Source of the DNA: a virus | Length of the DNA: 64,000 nucleotides | Virus record (IMG/VR): IMGVR_UViG_3300036768_001863 | Location: 113,476 to 177,475 of that record | Direction: 5' to 3' (one strand) | Part shown: positions 41,777-51,021 of the stretch, piece by piece | How the letters are laid out: each line of letters begins with the position of its first letter | Position numbering within the stretch: the first letter of the stretch is position 1 | Made by a program: the position numbers and the translations under genes | The notes under the pieces: generated by a model | The model's input: only the letters and a program-made list of their open reading frames with translations | Database searches by the model: none | Told to the model about the DNA's origin: nothing

Positions 41777-42709
41777 CTAGACGACGGCCTCCTTCCGCGT
41801 CAGCTTCTTTTTCTTCTTCCTGTCCAGGCTGCCGTTCTTCTCCACCTGGCAGTTGCCTGGCGCTGCCTTGCCACTGGTAGCTACTACCCCCAGGCCATTA
41901 TCGGCGTGGCGGGAAGAGTTCCCTTCCCGCGCGCGCAGCACGCCGCGCACGCGGCCCGCGCTCTCGTCGATAAGGGACACCATCCTCTTGGCCCTGTCCA
42001 GCATCTCCTGGACCTCCTCCCGGACCTGCTGCAACTTCTCCAGCAGCCCTTCCGTGATCCGGTCCGGCTCCAGCTCCTTGATGGTGCCGAAAACGGCTTC
42101 CTCCGCCGCCGCCTCGTAGTTGTTGAATCTCTGCGCCAGGTCGAATGCCTTTTGCAGGCCGACTACCGGGTTGGTCGGCACCGTAGGCAGACGACCGCCA
42201 TGCCGCGCGTTCTTGGTCTTGCCCGCCTCCCCGCTACGGACCTCCCGTTCCAGCTCCTTGGCACTCAGGGAATGCTTGATGACCCGCTCCAGCATCTTCT
42301 CCTGTGCCGCGCGGTCGCGCAGCTTCATGATCTCGAACCAGTGCGACACCTCCATGTGCCTGCCATTCGCCATCGGCCGCGACGTCCACTCGTCCACGAA
42401 CTCGATGGTGAACTCCTGGGCGAAGTTACGTAGCTTGTAAAGCGTGGTCGCGCCACCCGGGATATTGTGGTACTCGGCCAGCTGCTTGACAGCGCCCGAG
42501 CCGTACTTGGCCTCGTCGGCCAGGATCTGGGGTATCTCGGACCCTATCATGTAGTGGACGCGCACCATGACGCCGGCGCCCTTGCTGAGCAGTCCACCCC
42601 AGCGCCGGGCCACCTCCTGGGTAGCCGGCGTCATCTCCCGGAACACCTTGAGGCGCTCCCGCCCCACCACAGTACCGCCCCCCGCTGCTGTTGCTGTTTT
42701 CTCGGACAT
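41777..42709 (-). CDS. Hypothetical protein with possible DNA-binding helices, 310 residues
   Basis: Helical throughout. Residues 60-150 (QLAEYHNIPGGATTLYKLRN, VSHWFEIMKLRDRAAQEKML, KHSLSAKELEREVRSGEAGK) resemble the helix-turn-helix regions of ParB/KorB or DUF1016-type proteins, but I cannot confirm a family. The C-terminal half has a coiled-coil-like segment (GLLEKLQQVREEVQEMLDRA) and a Lys-rich end (DRKKKKKLTRKEAVV). Such a layout suits a nucleoid- or segregation-type DNA-binding protein. Terminator downstream. Confidence 0.6.
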   Translation of the reverse strand: MSEKTATAAGGGTVVGRERLKVFREMTPATQEVARRWGGLLSKGAGVMVRVHYMIGSEIPQILADEAKYGSGAVKQLAEYHNIPGGATTLYKLRNFAQEFTIEFVDEWTSRPMANGRHMEVSHWFEIMKLRDRAAQEKMLERVIKHSLSAKELEREVRSGEAGKTKNARHGGRLPTVPTNPVVGLQKAFDLAQRFNNYEAAAEEAVFGTIKELEPDRITEGLLEKLQQVREEVQEMLDRAKRMVSLIDESAGRVRGVLRAREGNSSRHADNGLGVVATSGKAAPGNCQVEKNGSLDRKKKKKLTRKEAVV

Positions 42710-42795
42710 GGTTCATCCTCAGTGAGTAAAACAAAGTCATGGTCAGTGACCGTGCCCATACAGTCAATGTACAGAACGCCGTCACCAAAAACCAT
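42631..42795 (-). CDS. Possible small protein, 54 residues, overlapping the next gene
   Basis: Reads MVFGDGVLYIDCMGTVTDHD, then FVLLTEDEP before entering the next gene in another frame. It fills the only gap in this stretch and starts one base after a GAAAGG site, a rather short spacing. The last 79 bases overlap the 310-residue gene. The first half looks coding in composition; the tail (Gln, Trp, Gly, Ser) looks like shadow. Confidence 0.35.
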   Translation of the reverse strand: MVFGDGVLYIDCMGTVTDHDFVLLTEDEPCPRKQQQQRGAVLWWGGSASRCSGR

Positions 42796-42800
42796 GCCTT

Positions 42801-43379
42801 TCAGTCTTCCGCGCGCCAGCCCGCCTGGTAGATGCCCTCCACGACGTTCTGGAAGAGACGGACATAGAGACGGCTGCCCGTGCCAGGGTCGCTGTGAACC
42901 AGGGACAGCCCCCGGTAGGGGACCGCGGCCAGCTCATCGTCCGTGACCAGCAGGCCATGCCGCACCCCCCGGCGCGGAAACACCAGCCCGACTGCCCGCG
43001 CCCCCAGCTCGTCAACCTCCAGGGACGCACGGAACCGCTCGTATGCCTGCACGAACGGCGCGTCCCGGAACCGGCGGAACAGCGCCGGCAGCATGGCCCT
43101 CGGGTCCAGATGCAACCTGACGCAAGGCAGCTCATCCGCCCCCAGAAGGATGGGAAAGGATGGATACAGGTCGTTGAAGGCGCGCAGGGTCAGCCACGGC
43201 CGGCCGCTGCGACGCTCCTCCTCCTGCCGCAGCTGCCGCACCGCCGCGGGCGTCAGGCGCAGGGCCCTGACCAGGAAGCGGACCCTTCCCTCCTCGTACT
43301 GGGCGGCACGAAACTCCTCCTCTCGACCCGACCGAGCGCCCAGCAGGCGGCGAAACGGATGGTTGGTATCTTTCTTCAT
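42801..43379 (-). CDS. Hypothetical protein, 192 residues
   Basis: No family recognised. A basic helical N-terminus (EEGRVRFLVRALRLTPAAVR, RQLRQEEERRSGRPW) is followed by LRAFNDLYPSFPILLGADEL and GLVFPRRGVRHGLLVTDDEL, suggesting an alpha/beta fold. Its ATG overlaps the stop of the RecA-like gene (ATGA), so it may assist recombination. Confidence 0.65.
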   Translation of the reverse strand: MKKDTNHPFRRLLGARSGREEEFRAAQYEEGRVRFLVRALRLTPAAVRQLRQEEERRSGRPWLTLRAFNDLYPSFPILLGADELPCVRLHLDPRAMLPALFRRFRDAPFVQAYERFRASLEVDELGARAVGLVFPRRGVRHGLLVTDDELAAVPYRGLSLVHSDPGTGSRLYVRLFQNVVEGIYQAGWRAED

Positions 43380-45043
43380 GGCATGTCCCTGGCCAGCTGG
43401 CCCAGCTGCTCCAGATAGTCACCCGCCAGGACTGGACGGCGGTTGATGCGCAGGGCACAGCGCAGACGGTCCAGCAGCTCCCGGTCCTCGCGGATCAGGG
43501 CGCCGACGTCAGACCAGGGCATGGCGTCCTCCCGCTTCATGCCCAGCGACCTGGACCAGGCCAGGTTCTCCACCTCGGCCGTCTTCGGACATTCGAGGTG
43601 GAAGTCGATGTCCTTGAGGGCCTGACGGAAACGGGGGTTGGCCCGCTCCCCGTGCATGAGCGTGTACAGCAGGTGGACCGTGGACCAGTCCCAGTCCCAG
43701 GCGGTGCGCTGCTCCCACTCGCCATCTTCGTTCTTCTCGTCCCACCACAGCAGGCGGGTCTGGATGCGACGGTGGGTCGGACCAAAGCTGTTCTTCTCGC
43801 AGCTGATCTCCACGGGAAAGCCCTCGAAGTTGGCGCACGTGATGACCTTCTTGTGCCCGCCAACCTTCTTCAGCTCCAACTCGAACGACTCCTGGAAATT
43901 GACCTGCTCGCCCCCCGCCTTGGAGCGCTCCACGTTGCCCGCATCGTCCGTCTTGATGCGCAGATGGTTGACCAGCACCAGGCTGAACGGCCACTCGTCC
44001 AGCTCCCCCGGAATGGTCCGCATGTAGCGGGTAATCTTGAGAGCCTCGATGGGGAAGCCGCGAGAGGCAGCACCGTCCCCCGTCGTGCCTCGCTGACCCG
44101 TCCGCCGGTCCAGCTTGCCCAGGATCGCCTCCTGCGTCTCCTCGCTCGACTTGCCCATGATCGAGTCCACGCCGTACAGCACCGGGATGGTACGCCCGGG
44201 GCCGGGAGACTCCTTGCTCCCCTCCATCCCGGCCTTGGTGCTCTGGATACTGAAGCTGAGCTTCCGCTGCCAGTCCTCGACCGACTTGCAGCGGGCCAAC
44301 GGCATCATGTCGAAAAACTCCTTACCCAGGATCGACCTGTACCAGTTCGGATTGAACTTCGACTCGGCCTCGTTCAGGTACATGCCACCCCCGGCCAGGA
44401 AGAACCAGCGGCCGAACTCTGCCAGCAGGCCCGACTTGCCGACGCCGTGGCGGGCCACCAGCTGGAACACCAGACCCAGCGGGAAGCCGTCCTGCGCCAG
44501 CACGAACTCCATCGGCAGACAGCCAGGATACCTGGCAGCAGCCTCGCCGTGGCCAGCGTACATGGGGATGCAGATGATGAGAGCGTCCGCCTCGCTGCCA
44601 ACATAGACGCTCTTGTGGCCAAACTTCTTCCGTGCCAGCTCTGCCTGACCACGGAAGAAGGCGTCCAGGGCCTTGCCCCGGTTCCGCCCCTTCCAGTCCG
44701 CCAGGCGCGCCTCGTCCTTCCGGCTGAGCTTGCGCTGGTCCAGGGAAATGACCCGCCGCCGGACAACGTTTCCGCCTCCAGCGCCCTTCCCCGAGGATCT
44801 GCCAAGGTCGTCAGACCCAGGAGGAGCAGCCCACTTGCCCAGGTCCAGAAGGTCGTCGCCCAGCTGCTGGCCGGCAGGAGCAGAAGGCAGTGCCTTCCCT
44901 GACTCCTCCGCGCCAACATCCTGGCCGTTCAGCACCTTCCCATCCGCGTCCGATCCCTTTCGGACCTTCCCCTTACTGCTGGCCCGCCGGCGTCCGCCCA
45001 AGACAGATGGTCTTCCGGTGGGGTCACGCTTCTTACCTGCCAT
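43376..45043 (-). CDS. RecA-like recombinase (phage type)
   Basis: A 555-residue protein. The N-terminal about 130 residues are basic and Gly/Ser-rich. The core starts with LPMEFVLAQDGFPLGLVFQL, then Walker A VARHGVGKSGLLAEF, the GGGMYLNEAESKFNPNWYRS strand, RTIPVLYGVDSIMG (Walker B region), and FSLVLVNHLRIKTDDAGN, typical of RecA/UvsX ATPases. Cellular RecA is about 350 residues; the extra length lies in both termini. Expected to promote strand exchange and recombination-dependent replication with the SSB-like and SbcCD-like proteins nearby. Start at 45043 (MAGKKRDPTG). Confidence 0.78.
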   Translation of the reverse strand: MAGKKRDPTGRPSVLGGRRRASSKGKVRKGSDADGKVLNGQDVGAEESGKALPSAPAGQQLGDDLLDLGKWAAPPGSDDLGRSSGKGAGGGNVVRRRVISLDQRKLSRKDEARLADWKGRNRGKALDAFFRGQAELARKKFGHKSVYVGSEADALIICIPMYAGHGEAAARYPGCLPMEFVLAQDGFPLGLVFQLVARHGVGKSGLLAEFGRWFFLAGGGMYLNEAESKFNPNWYRSILGKEFFDMMPLARCKSVEDWQRKLSFSIQSTKAGMEGSKESPGPGRTIPVLYGVDSIMGKSSEETQEAILGKLDRRTGQRGTTGDGAASRGFPIEALKITRYMRTIPGELDEWPFSLVLVNHLRIKTDDAGNVERSKAGGEQVNFQESFELELKKVGGHKKVITCANFEGFPVEISCEKNSFGPTHRRIQTRLLWWDEKNEDGEWEQRTAWDWDWSTVHLLYTLMHGERANPRFRQALKDIDFHLECPKTAEVENLAWSRSLGMKREDAMPWSDVGALIREDRELLDRLRCALRINRRPVLAGDYLEQLGQLARDMP

Positions 45044-45109
45044 TGCCCTCACCCCCGTGGGGCCAAGCGGAGCAACAGTGTCGCTCCGCTCGGCCCAGGT
45101 CAAAAGATC

Positions 45110-46966
45110 CTACTTCTCCCTTCGCTTCGAAACCCCTCCAGCCGGCGGCCGCGGCGGAGCCTTCTCCGGCATGCTCCTTTTCGCCGACCTGGACGCAGCT
45201 TCCTCCACGGAAGGAGCGCCCGTCTTACCGAACTTCGGAGCAGGGTGCTTCTTCTTGCCCGCACCCTTGCTGGTGGACAGATCCTCGTCAGCATCCATGA
45301 AGTCGAGCAGGCCCTTCTTCGACCTGGAAGCGGCCGGTCTGCCCTCGTCCTCGTCCTCCTCGTCCTCGTCTTCTTCCTCCTCGTCTTCGTCCTCGTCTTC
45401 GTCTTCGTCCTTGTCTTCCTCCTCGTCCTCGTCTTCTTCCTCCTCGTCTTCGTCCTTGTCTTCCTCCTCGTCGTCTTCCTCCTCGTCCTTGTCTTCTTCT
45501 TCTTCTTCTTCTTCGTCCTCGTCCTCTTCCCTGTTTTCGGCCCCGTCCTCGTCCTCGTCTTCTTCCTCCTCTTCCTCGTCGTCATCTCTCAGCGAGGTGG
45601 CGCTGCCACGGCGGACGTTGGCCAGGGAGCCGCTGGCACGGCCGAACTCGTCCACCTCGTCCTCGTCCTCATCCTCATCATCCTTCACGACCGAACGGGA
45701 GCTGCTGCCGCGCAGGACCGGGTCTTTGCGGACAGGCAGGCGGCGCGAAGCGTCCCGCTCTTCCTCGTCGTCATCACCATCCTCGTCGTCGTCATCCTCA
45801 CGATTCCCGGCGTAGCCCTTCTCCGGGACCACCATGACAACCCTCTGCTGGAAGATGCCACGGACCTCGTCCGTGAGCAACTCGTCGTGGTCGCCAAGCG
45901 CCCAGATGATGAGCTTGGGAACGGACCGGAACGCCTGGGCGATCCACAGCATCTGCTGCTCCGGCGGACCAATATGGAGCAGCCCCGGCACGCGGTTGCC
46001 GTTGATGTCCTCGCCCGGGAACCAGAACTGAAGGTGGTCGAACAGGAAGTCCACGTCCTCGCTGTCCAGATCTGGCTGGTAGACACGGCCGTCCAGCCGG
46101 AACTCCCGGTGGATCGCCGCCTCGTATCCCTGTGTCTCCGCGATCTCGCCGCTCCAGGACGAATGGTGGCCAACGATCCGGGTCTTGTAAGGGTTGAAGA
46201 TCTGGACGAAGCTCCCTCCCTTGACAACACGCTTCTTGGGCAAGAACGTGCCGACCGGGTCGCCGAAGACGAAGCCGCAGTTGACGTCCTCGGACTCGTC
46301 ACCCTCGAACTCGTCCTTGCGCAGGTTGAACATGTCCATCATGGCGTCACCAGCAGACTTCTTCAGCTGGATGACGCACAGGTCGTCCTTGCCCAGGCCG
46401 AACGGCTTGTCCCGCCGCTCCATGTAGTTCTTGTCCCCGTTGACAAGAACGCATCCCTGTACGAAGCGGACAGCGGACGGCGGCGAGATGGAGGGGCCTT
46501 TCCCCTTGCCGCCCCGCATGAGCTTGTTCCACTCGCTGTCCCACTTCCTGCCGTTACCGAACTTCCCCTGGTCATGCGCCTGCTTGCAGGCGTTGTAGAT
46601 GATGTTCCAGGGGCTGGTTGCCCTGGCCGCCCGGTCCTGGGCCAGCCAGCAGATGAAGGTCTGCCGCGGGCAGTCCGGCATACCGATGCCGAGGGCGGCC
46701 CAGACCTTGACCACCCACTCGGTATAGGAGTCCTCCTCGGCCGACTTCCTCCCCGGCAACAGCATGTTCTCGGGGTCTTCATACGACCGCGCCGGGAACG
46801 GACGGAAGACCAGCGGACCCTCCTCCCACTTCGGCCGGATAAGGTTCACCGTGGTCAATCCATCGTTCAGCGTGTGGTCCCCGGCAGGGATGTAACTTTC
46901 CCTGCCGCCATCCCGCTTGCTGTCGTAGTCGGACGGCTTGCGGGGTGCCATTGGTTTGCGCGCCAT
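45110..46966 (-). CDS. Probable ssDNA-binding protein with extreme acidic C-terminal tail
   Basis: A 618-residue protein. The folded part (about 1-390) begins MARKPMAPRKPSDYDSKRDG and includes DHTLNDGLTTVNLIRPKWEE, FGLGKDDLCVIQLKKSAGDA, FVQIFNPYKTRIVGHHSSWS and GVLLHIGPPEQQ-type strands, an arrangement I associate with phage gp32-like SSBs; this is inference. Residues about 400-560 are dominated by Asp and Glu, with long uninterrupted acidic runs, then a Lys-rich end. Acidic tails of SSBs recruit partner proteins; this one is unusually long. The ATG at 46966 has AAGGAGG five bases upstream. It lies directly upstream of recA-like, as SSB genes often do. Confidence 0.6.
   Translation of the reverse strand: MARKPMAPRKPSDYDSKRDGGRESYIPAGDHTLNDGLTTVNLIRPKWEEGPLVFRPFPARSYEDPENMLLPGRKSAEEDSYTEWVVKVWAALGIGMPDCPRQTFICWLAQDRAARATSPWNIIYNACKQAHDQGKFGNGRKWDSEWNKLMRGGKGKGPSISPPSAVRFVQGCVLVNGDKNYMERRDKPFGLGKDDLCVIQLKKSAGDAMMDMFNLRKDEFEGDESEDVNCGFVFGDPVGTFLPKKRVVKGGSFVQIFNPYKTRIVGHHSSWSGEIAETQGYEAAIHREFRLDGRVYQPDLDSEDVDFLFDHLQFWFPGEDINGNRVPGLLHIGPPEQQMLWIAQAFRSVPKLIIWALGDHDELLTDEVRGIFQQRVVMVVPEKGYAGNREDDDDEDGDDDEEERDASRRLPVRKDPVLRGSSSRSVVKDDEDEDEDEVDEFGRASGSLANVRRGSATSLRDDDEEEEEEDEDEDGAENREEDEDEEEEEEEDKDEEEDDEEEDKDEDEEEEDEDEEEDKDEDEDEDEDEEEEDEDEEDEDEGRPAASRSKKGLLDFMDADEDLSTSKGAGKKKHPAPKFGKTGAPSVEEAASRSAKRSMPEKAPPRPPAGGVSKRREK
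45340..45600 (-). repeat. Low-complexity GAG/GAC tract encoding the acidic tail
   Basis: About 260 bases of TCCTCGTC/TCTTCCTCC-type trinucleotide repeats (plus strand) encode nearly pure Asp/Glu. The tract is likely prone to slippage and gives long hydrophobic or Ser-rich shadow frames on other strands. Confidence 0.85.
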
Positions 46967-46997
46967 ACGTTCCTCCTTCCTCCATCGGACTCGGTCA

Positions 46998-47621
46998 TCA
47001 ACGTACCTGAGTAAACGCCCCGCCATGCAGCAGGCGCAACAGCTTATGCAGGCGGGCATACAGTTCCAACCGCGACCCGTGGTTGGGAACCACCAGGTCG
47101 CAGTCCTCCGGACCGTACTCCACCGTATGGTCCACCGGCACGCGCGGGTTGTCGATCCAGAGCGTCAGGCCGACAACGCCGGAGCGCACCGCCTCGTCCA
47201 GTTCCAGCCGGCCCCGGATGCCGACCGCAATGTCGCCGGCGCCGAGGCACATGCGGACCAGAAGGTCGTACTCCTTGCCGCGGATAGCGTGGCAGGCGTT
47301 GATCCAGAAGGACCGGTGCTGGTGCCGCTCGGCCCAGGCACGCTCGACAGCCACCCCGGCCATGTGGGCCACCAGGGGCAGGGCCATCCAGGAAGCCGAG
47401 CGCGGGTACACCATCTCTGTGTGCCCGCACAGGAACTCGGCAGCGGTGTCCTTGCCGGCACGCCCCATGCCGCAAATCCCCAGCGGGATGATGCGCCGCT
47501 CCTGCCGCCAGCGGCAGCGTTCCACATACCGGGCAGCCAGCCCCTCCAGGTAGTCCCGGTGGGCAGCACGGGCCGCAGCCGCACGCCCCTCCAAGTCGTC
47601 CAGGGAGTAATTGGCCTCCAC
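46998..47621 (-). CDS. P-loop (deoxy)nucleoside monophosphate kinase-like protein
   Basis: A 207-residue protein. IIPLGICGMGRAGKDTAAEF is a P-loop with the GxxGxGK(D)T form seen in phage dNMP kinases such as T4 gp1. A lid-like Arg/His region (AVERAWAERHQHRSFWINAC) and late strand VVGLTLWIDNPRVPVDHTVE follow. Would phosphorylate dNMPs to feed replication together with ThyX. A GTG start at 47621 follows AGAAGAGAG. Placed between the SSB-like gene and the polymerase gene. Confidence 0.7.
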   Translation of the reverse strand: MEANYSLDDLEGRAAAARAAHRDYLEGLAARYVERCRWRQERRIIPLGICGMGRAGKDTAAEFLCGHTEMVYPRSASWMALPLVAHMAGVAVERAWAERHQHRSFWINACHAIRGKEYDLLVRMCLGAGDIAVGIRGRLELDEAVRSGVVGLTLWIDNPRVPVDHTVEYGPEDCDLVVPNHGSRLELYARLHKLLRLLHGGAFTQVR

Positions 47622-47728
47622 CTCTCTTCTACCTCCGCCAACCTAAAATCCGTTTTTTGAAGCCATGACCGACAGGTATCCTCCCCCATTTTATGCGCCA
47701 GCCGCGCCACGGCAGCCGGCAACGCCTC

Positions 47729-50700
47729 TCACTCCTCCTCCGTGGGAATGCCCAGGCGGGCATACTCGCCCGGAGGGATCTCTTCGCCCCAGTGGTTCTC
47801 CACGGAAAAACTCAGCCCCAGGTGGTAGGGACCGTCGCCCCGGGGCCTCCCGTCCAGGTACGTCGGCCAGATCTCGACCATGTCCACCATCGCCCAGTGA
47901 ATCAGCTTCTTCGCGTAAGGGACCAGGGCGTAACGCGCCTCGACCAGGCCGGCATCGTGCATTTGCAGCAGCAGGCGGATGTCGTTCTTCAGCCCCTGGC
48001 GCTCGATGGCATCCACCAGGAAGGCCAGGCCCCGGTCCACGGCGGAAGCGATCATGCCCTGCATGGGAAAGTTCATCGCCTGCCGCTCGATCTCTCCCAC
48101 CATCTTGTCATCCACGGCGGTGGAGAAGCGGCGGTAGCGGCCGAAGCAGTGGCACAGCCAGCGCTCCTCCACCGCCCGGCGACGGACCTCGGCGTAGAAG
48201 GTGCTCAGCTCGGGGTACATGCGCTGCATGATGGTGTCAATGACCATCTGGGCCTGCTCCGGCGTGGCCGGAATGCCCTGTTCCCGTGCCTGCAAGGCAA
48301 TCGACTTGGCACCGCCGCCGTAGGCGATGCCGAAGATCACGCTCTTGGCCAGCTTGCGAAAATGGCCCTTGCCAGCCAACTCCAGGCCGAACTTCGACGG
48401 GTGGCAGTCCAGCTGGAATGCCATCTTGGCCACATGGCTGTGGATGTCGTAGTAGTCCGGGTGCGGGTAGCCACAGCGCGGGCACGAGCCAGGGTTGTCC
48501 GGGCAGCACCCCTTCGCCTTGCGGCCACGGACATCGTAGCCCCGTTCCGGATAGGTGTTGGCCCGGACGCAGTGCTCCTGCAACATCCGGGAGCCGGACA
48601 TCAGGGCCATGCCATACAGCTCCGCCCCCTTGTAGTCGAACTCGATGAGGGCAAAGCCAGGCGAGGCACGGAGGACACTCCGCAGCTTGTGCCGGTAGTT
48701 CTCCTTTCCCAGCAAACGGGCATAGTCCGGGTCGCGCCCCTTGCTGATGTTCTGCAAGTTCGGCCGCCGAGACTTCCAGCGCCCCGTCTCCGCCGTGGCG
48801 TACAGGTGAGTGCGCACCCTGCCGTCGCTGTCCAGCGAGGCGGCCAGCCCGGAGTCGTATTCCAGGAAGCCGTCCTCGTCCTCTACCCAGTGGTCGTCCT
48901 CGTCCGTCCGCGGCGGACGCAGGACGCTCTTGAGCACCTGGTCCAGAAAACGGTAGTCCCGCAGCAGGTTGATCGGCTCGGCCAGATCCAGGTTCTCCTG
49001 GGCCAGGACGCCCAGGACCATCTTGCCCGTGGCCGGAGTGGCGTCCCGGTCCAGCCCGAGCTGCCGCAACGTCTTCCACTGCCGCGGCGGCTTGCTGGTG
49101 TCCAGCAACGGCTCGACGTACAGCGAGCGCGCTCCCGGCGGCCGCAGGCGCACGGGCCGGCCGTCCGCGTCCCGCTTGCCGTTCAGCCTCTCGCCGAACA
49201 GGAACTCGCGCACCTGGTAGGTGCTGCGGACGTTGAATTCGGGCCAGCGGGCCCACTCCTGCAACTTCTGCTCCTGCGCTGCCCTGGCCGTGAGAAAGTT
49301 CCGCGTCAGCAGGTCCACGCGCTGGCGGTCCACCAGGATGCCATTCTGGTGGATGGTCAGGATGGCCTTCTGCGCCACCATCGACTCCCAGAACGGCTCC
49401 CAGACGCAGTGGCCCTCGTAGTCCCTGTCCAGCAGCGGCATCATGGCCCGCGCGCTGCGCAAGGGGACGTCCGCGTCGTAGTTGGCATACGGTACGATGA
49501 TCTCGTCCGGCAGCTCGCCGAACCCTTCCAGAGACTCGCGCGAGATGCCGCGCTCCTTGCAATACTCCCGCAAGGCGTCCTCCAGGGCGATGTCATAGCG
49601 CGGCGCCGTCGTGTAGCGCATGGCAAGCATCTCCAGCCCCAGCGGCGCCGTCTCCTCGATGGCGTGGTGCATGTAAGCCGTGTCCAGCCAGCCCTCGCCG
49701 TCACGCAGACGCTGCCAGGCGGTCCGGCCGTCCGGGGAAGCATACAGAGGAACCGGACAGGAGCGGACCGGATCGAAGCCGTAATAGGTCAGCCACTCCA
49801 AGTCGCTGACGAAGAAGTGGCCGACCGCGCGCTTGCCGCGCATGAACCGCTGCAGCAGGCGCAGGAGCCGCCGCACGGCGGGACGGCCCTTGCGGTCCAA
49901 AAAGGCGCAGCGTCCGTCCGACGTGGTGATGACGAAGCAGGCGCTCTTCTTCTCCGCCCAGCTGAGCTGCACGGTGCGCAGCCGGCTGCCCGGGTTCATG
50001 GGGTGCCGGCCATGCCACTCCGCGTCGATGCCGACCAGACGCTCCCGCGGCGGAAGTTTGGACAGGAAGGCATCCGCCTCGCGCGCCCACTCCTCCGCCT
50101 CCTCCAGACGATAGTAGGCGCGGTGGTCGATTCCGTGTTCCGCCCGCGTGAAGTCATGCCCCTGCAGCAGCAAGGAGAAACGGGACAGGTTGCTCTGGAG
50201 GATGCGGGACTTCTCCGGCGAGCGGCTGACCTCCGCCGGATGCAGCACGGCCATGACCTGGGCCGTGTGAAACTCCGGCGGCTCGTCCGCCGAGCGGTTG
50301 ACGCGGAAGGTGTACGGCACCACCCGGCCAGCCATGTAGGAGATGTTGAAGCGCTCCCCCAGCAGCCACTTGCTGGCGTCCGAGCCCAGGCACAGGATGT
50401 AGCGCGGACGCACCAGGCGCAGCTCCTGGGCCAGCAGCGGCAGACAGTCGCGGACCCAGCTGGCCCGCAGACTGGCGCCCGCGTCCTCGGGGGGCATGAA
50501 CTTGCACAGGTTGGTGACATACCAGCGGTCGGCACCGCGGACGCGCAGTTCCCGCAGGAGTCCCACCAGGACTTCACCCGAGGCGCCGACCAGGTTCCTT
50601 CCCTCGCGCGTCTCTTCCCGCCAGGGCATCTTGCCCAGGATCAGCACGTCCGCCGGCCGCGGTCCGTCCACCCGCGGCGCCTCGTAGGTCGGGTCCGCCA

Positions 50701-50995
50701 ACGAACGCGCCCACTCCTCGGCGTGCTGCCCCCAGATGTGCCCCGGCACGAACGTCACCGGGGCCAGCCTCCCCTGCCGGACCTCCACGTCCAGGGTGAA
50801 GCCGACCTCGCGCAGCGCCCGCCGGTACAGCCCCTGCAAGATAGCACCGGGAACGTAGGTGCCCTCCCGCTTCCCGTTCCTGTCCAGCACCGTGTCGTCG
50901 CCCAGGTCCATCGCCTGCCGCAGGAAGTCTGGCCCCGGCGGCGGCATCCCCGGCGCGTTCCACGGCCAGAGGTCCACAGTCCGGTCCTTCCCCAT
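47729..50995 (-). CDS. Family A DNA polymerase with N-terminal uracil-DNA-glycosylase-like domain
   Basis: A 1088-residue protein. Residues about 115-270 form a UDG-superfamily domain (LILGKMPWREETREGRNLVG corresponds to the GExPGxxE motif; VLHPAEVSRS to the HPA motif). The 3-prime exonuclease has LVGIDAEWHG, GHFFVSDLEWL and PYANYDADV, all catalytic acids present. The polymerase has motif A IEFDYKGAELYGMALMS, motif B RKLAKSVIFGIAYGGGA and motif C LQMHDAGLVEA, where the Glu normally after HD is Ala. A four-Cys insert (GCCPDNPGSCPRCGYPHPD) lies between A and B. A UDG-like/pol fusion is known in SPO1-type phages. ATG 50995 follows GGAGGG. Confidence 0.92.
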   Translation of the reverse strand: MGKDRTVDLWPWNAPGMPPPGPDFLRQAMDLGDDTVLDRNGKREGTYVPGAILQGLYRRALREVGFTLDVEVRQGRLAPVTFVPGHIWGQHAEEWARSLADPTYEAPRVDGPRPADVLILGKMPWREETREGRNLVGASGEVLVGLLRELRVRGADRWYVTNLCKFMPPEDAGASLRASWVRDCLPLLAQELRLVRPRYILCLGSDASKWLLGERFNISYMAGRVVPYTFRVNRSADEPPEFHTAQVMAVLHPAEVSRSPEKSRILQSNLSRFSLLLQGHDFTRAEHGIDHRAYYRLEEAEEWAREADAFLSKLPPRERLVGIDAEWHGRHPMNPGSRLRTVQLSWAEKKSACFVITTSDGRCAFLDRKGRPAVRRLLRLLQRFMRGKRAVGHFFVSDLEWLTYYGFDPVRSCPVPLYASPDGRTAWQRLRDGEGWLDTAYMHHAIEETAPLGLEMLAMRYTTAPRYDIALEDALREYCKERGISRESLEGFGELPDEIIVPYANYDADVPLRSARAMMPLLDRDYEGHCVWEPFWESMVAQKAILTIHQNGILVDRQRVDLLTRNFLTARAAQEQKLQEWARWPEFNVRSTYQVREFLFGERLNGKRDADGRPVRLRPPGARSLYVEPLLDTSKPPRQWKTLRQLGLDRDATPATGKMVLGVLAQENLDLAEPINLLRDYRFLDQVLKSVLRPPRTDEDDHWVEDEDGFLEYDSGLAASLDSDGRVRTHLYATAETGRWKSRRPNLQNISKGRDPDYARLLGKENYRHKLRSVLRASPGFALIEFDYKGAELYGMALMSGSRMLQEHCVRANTYPERGYDVRGRKAKGCCPDNPGSCPRCGYPHPDYYDIHSHVAKMAFQLDCHPSKFGLELAGKGHFRKLAKSVIFGIAYGGGAKSIALQAREQGIPATPEQAQMVIDTIMQRMYPELSTFYAEVRRRAVEERWLCHCFGRYRRFSTAVDDKMVGEIERQAMNFPMQGMIASAVDRGLAFLVDAIERQGLKNDIRLLLQMHDAGLVEARYALVPYAKKLIHWAMVDMVEIWPTYLDGRPRGDGPYHLGLSFSVENHWGEEIPPGEYARLGIPTEEE

Positions 50996-51021
50996 CTGTC
51001 TTCCCTCCGGTCCAGCGTTGC

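Noticed and set aside
45245-47014. 589-codon plus-strand frame with long Val/Leu stretches suggesting a membrane protein
   Set aside because: Hydrophobic runs are the reverse-strand reading of GAG/GAC acidic codons.
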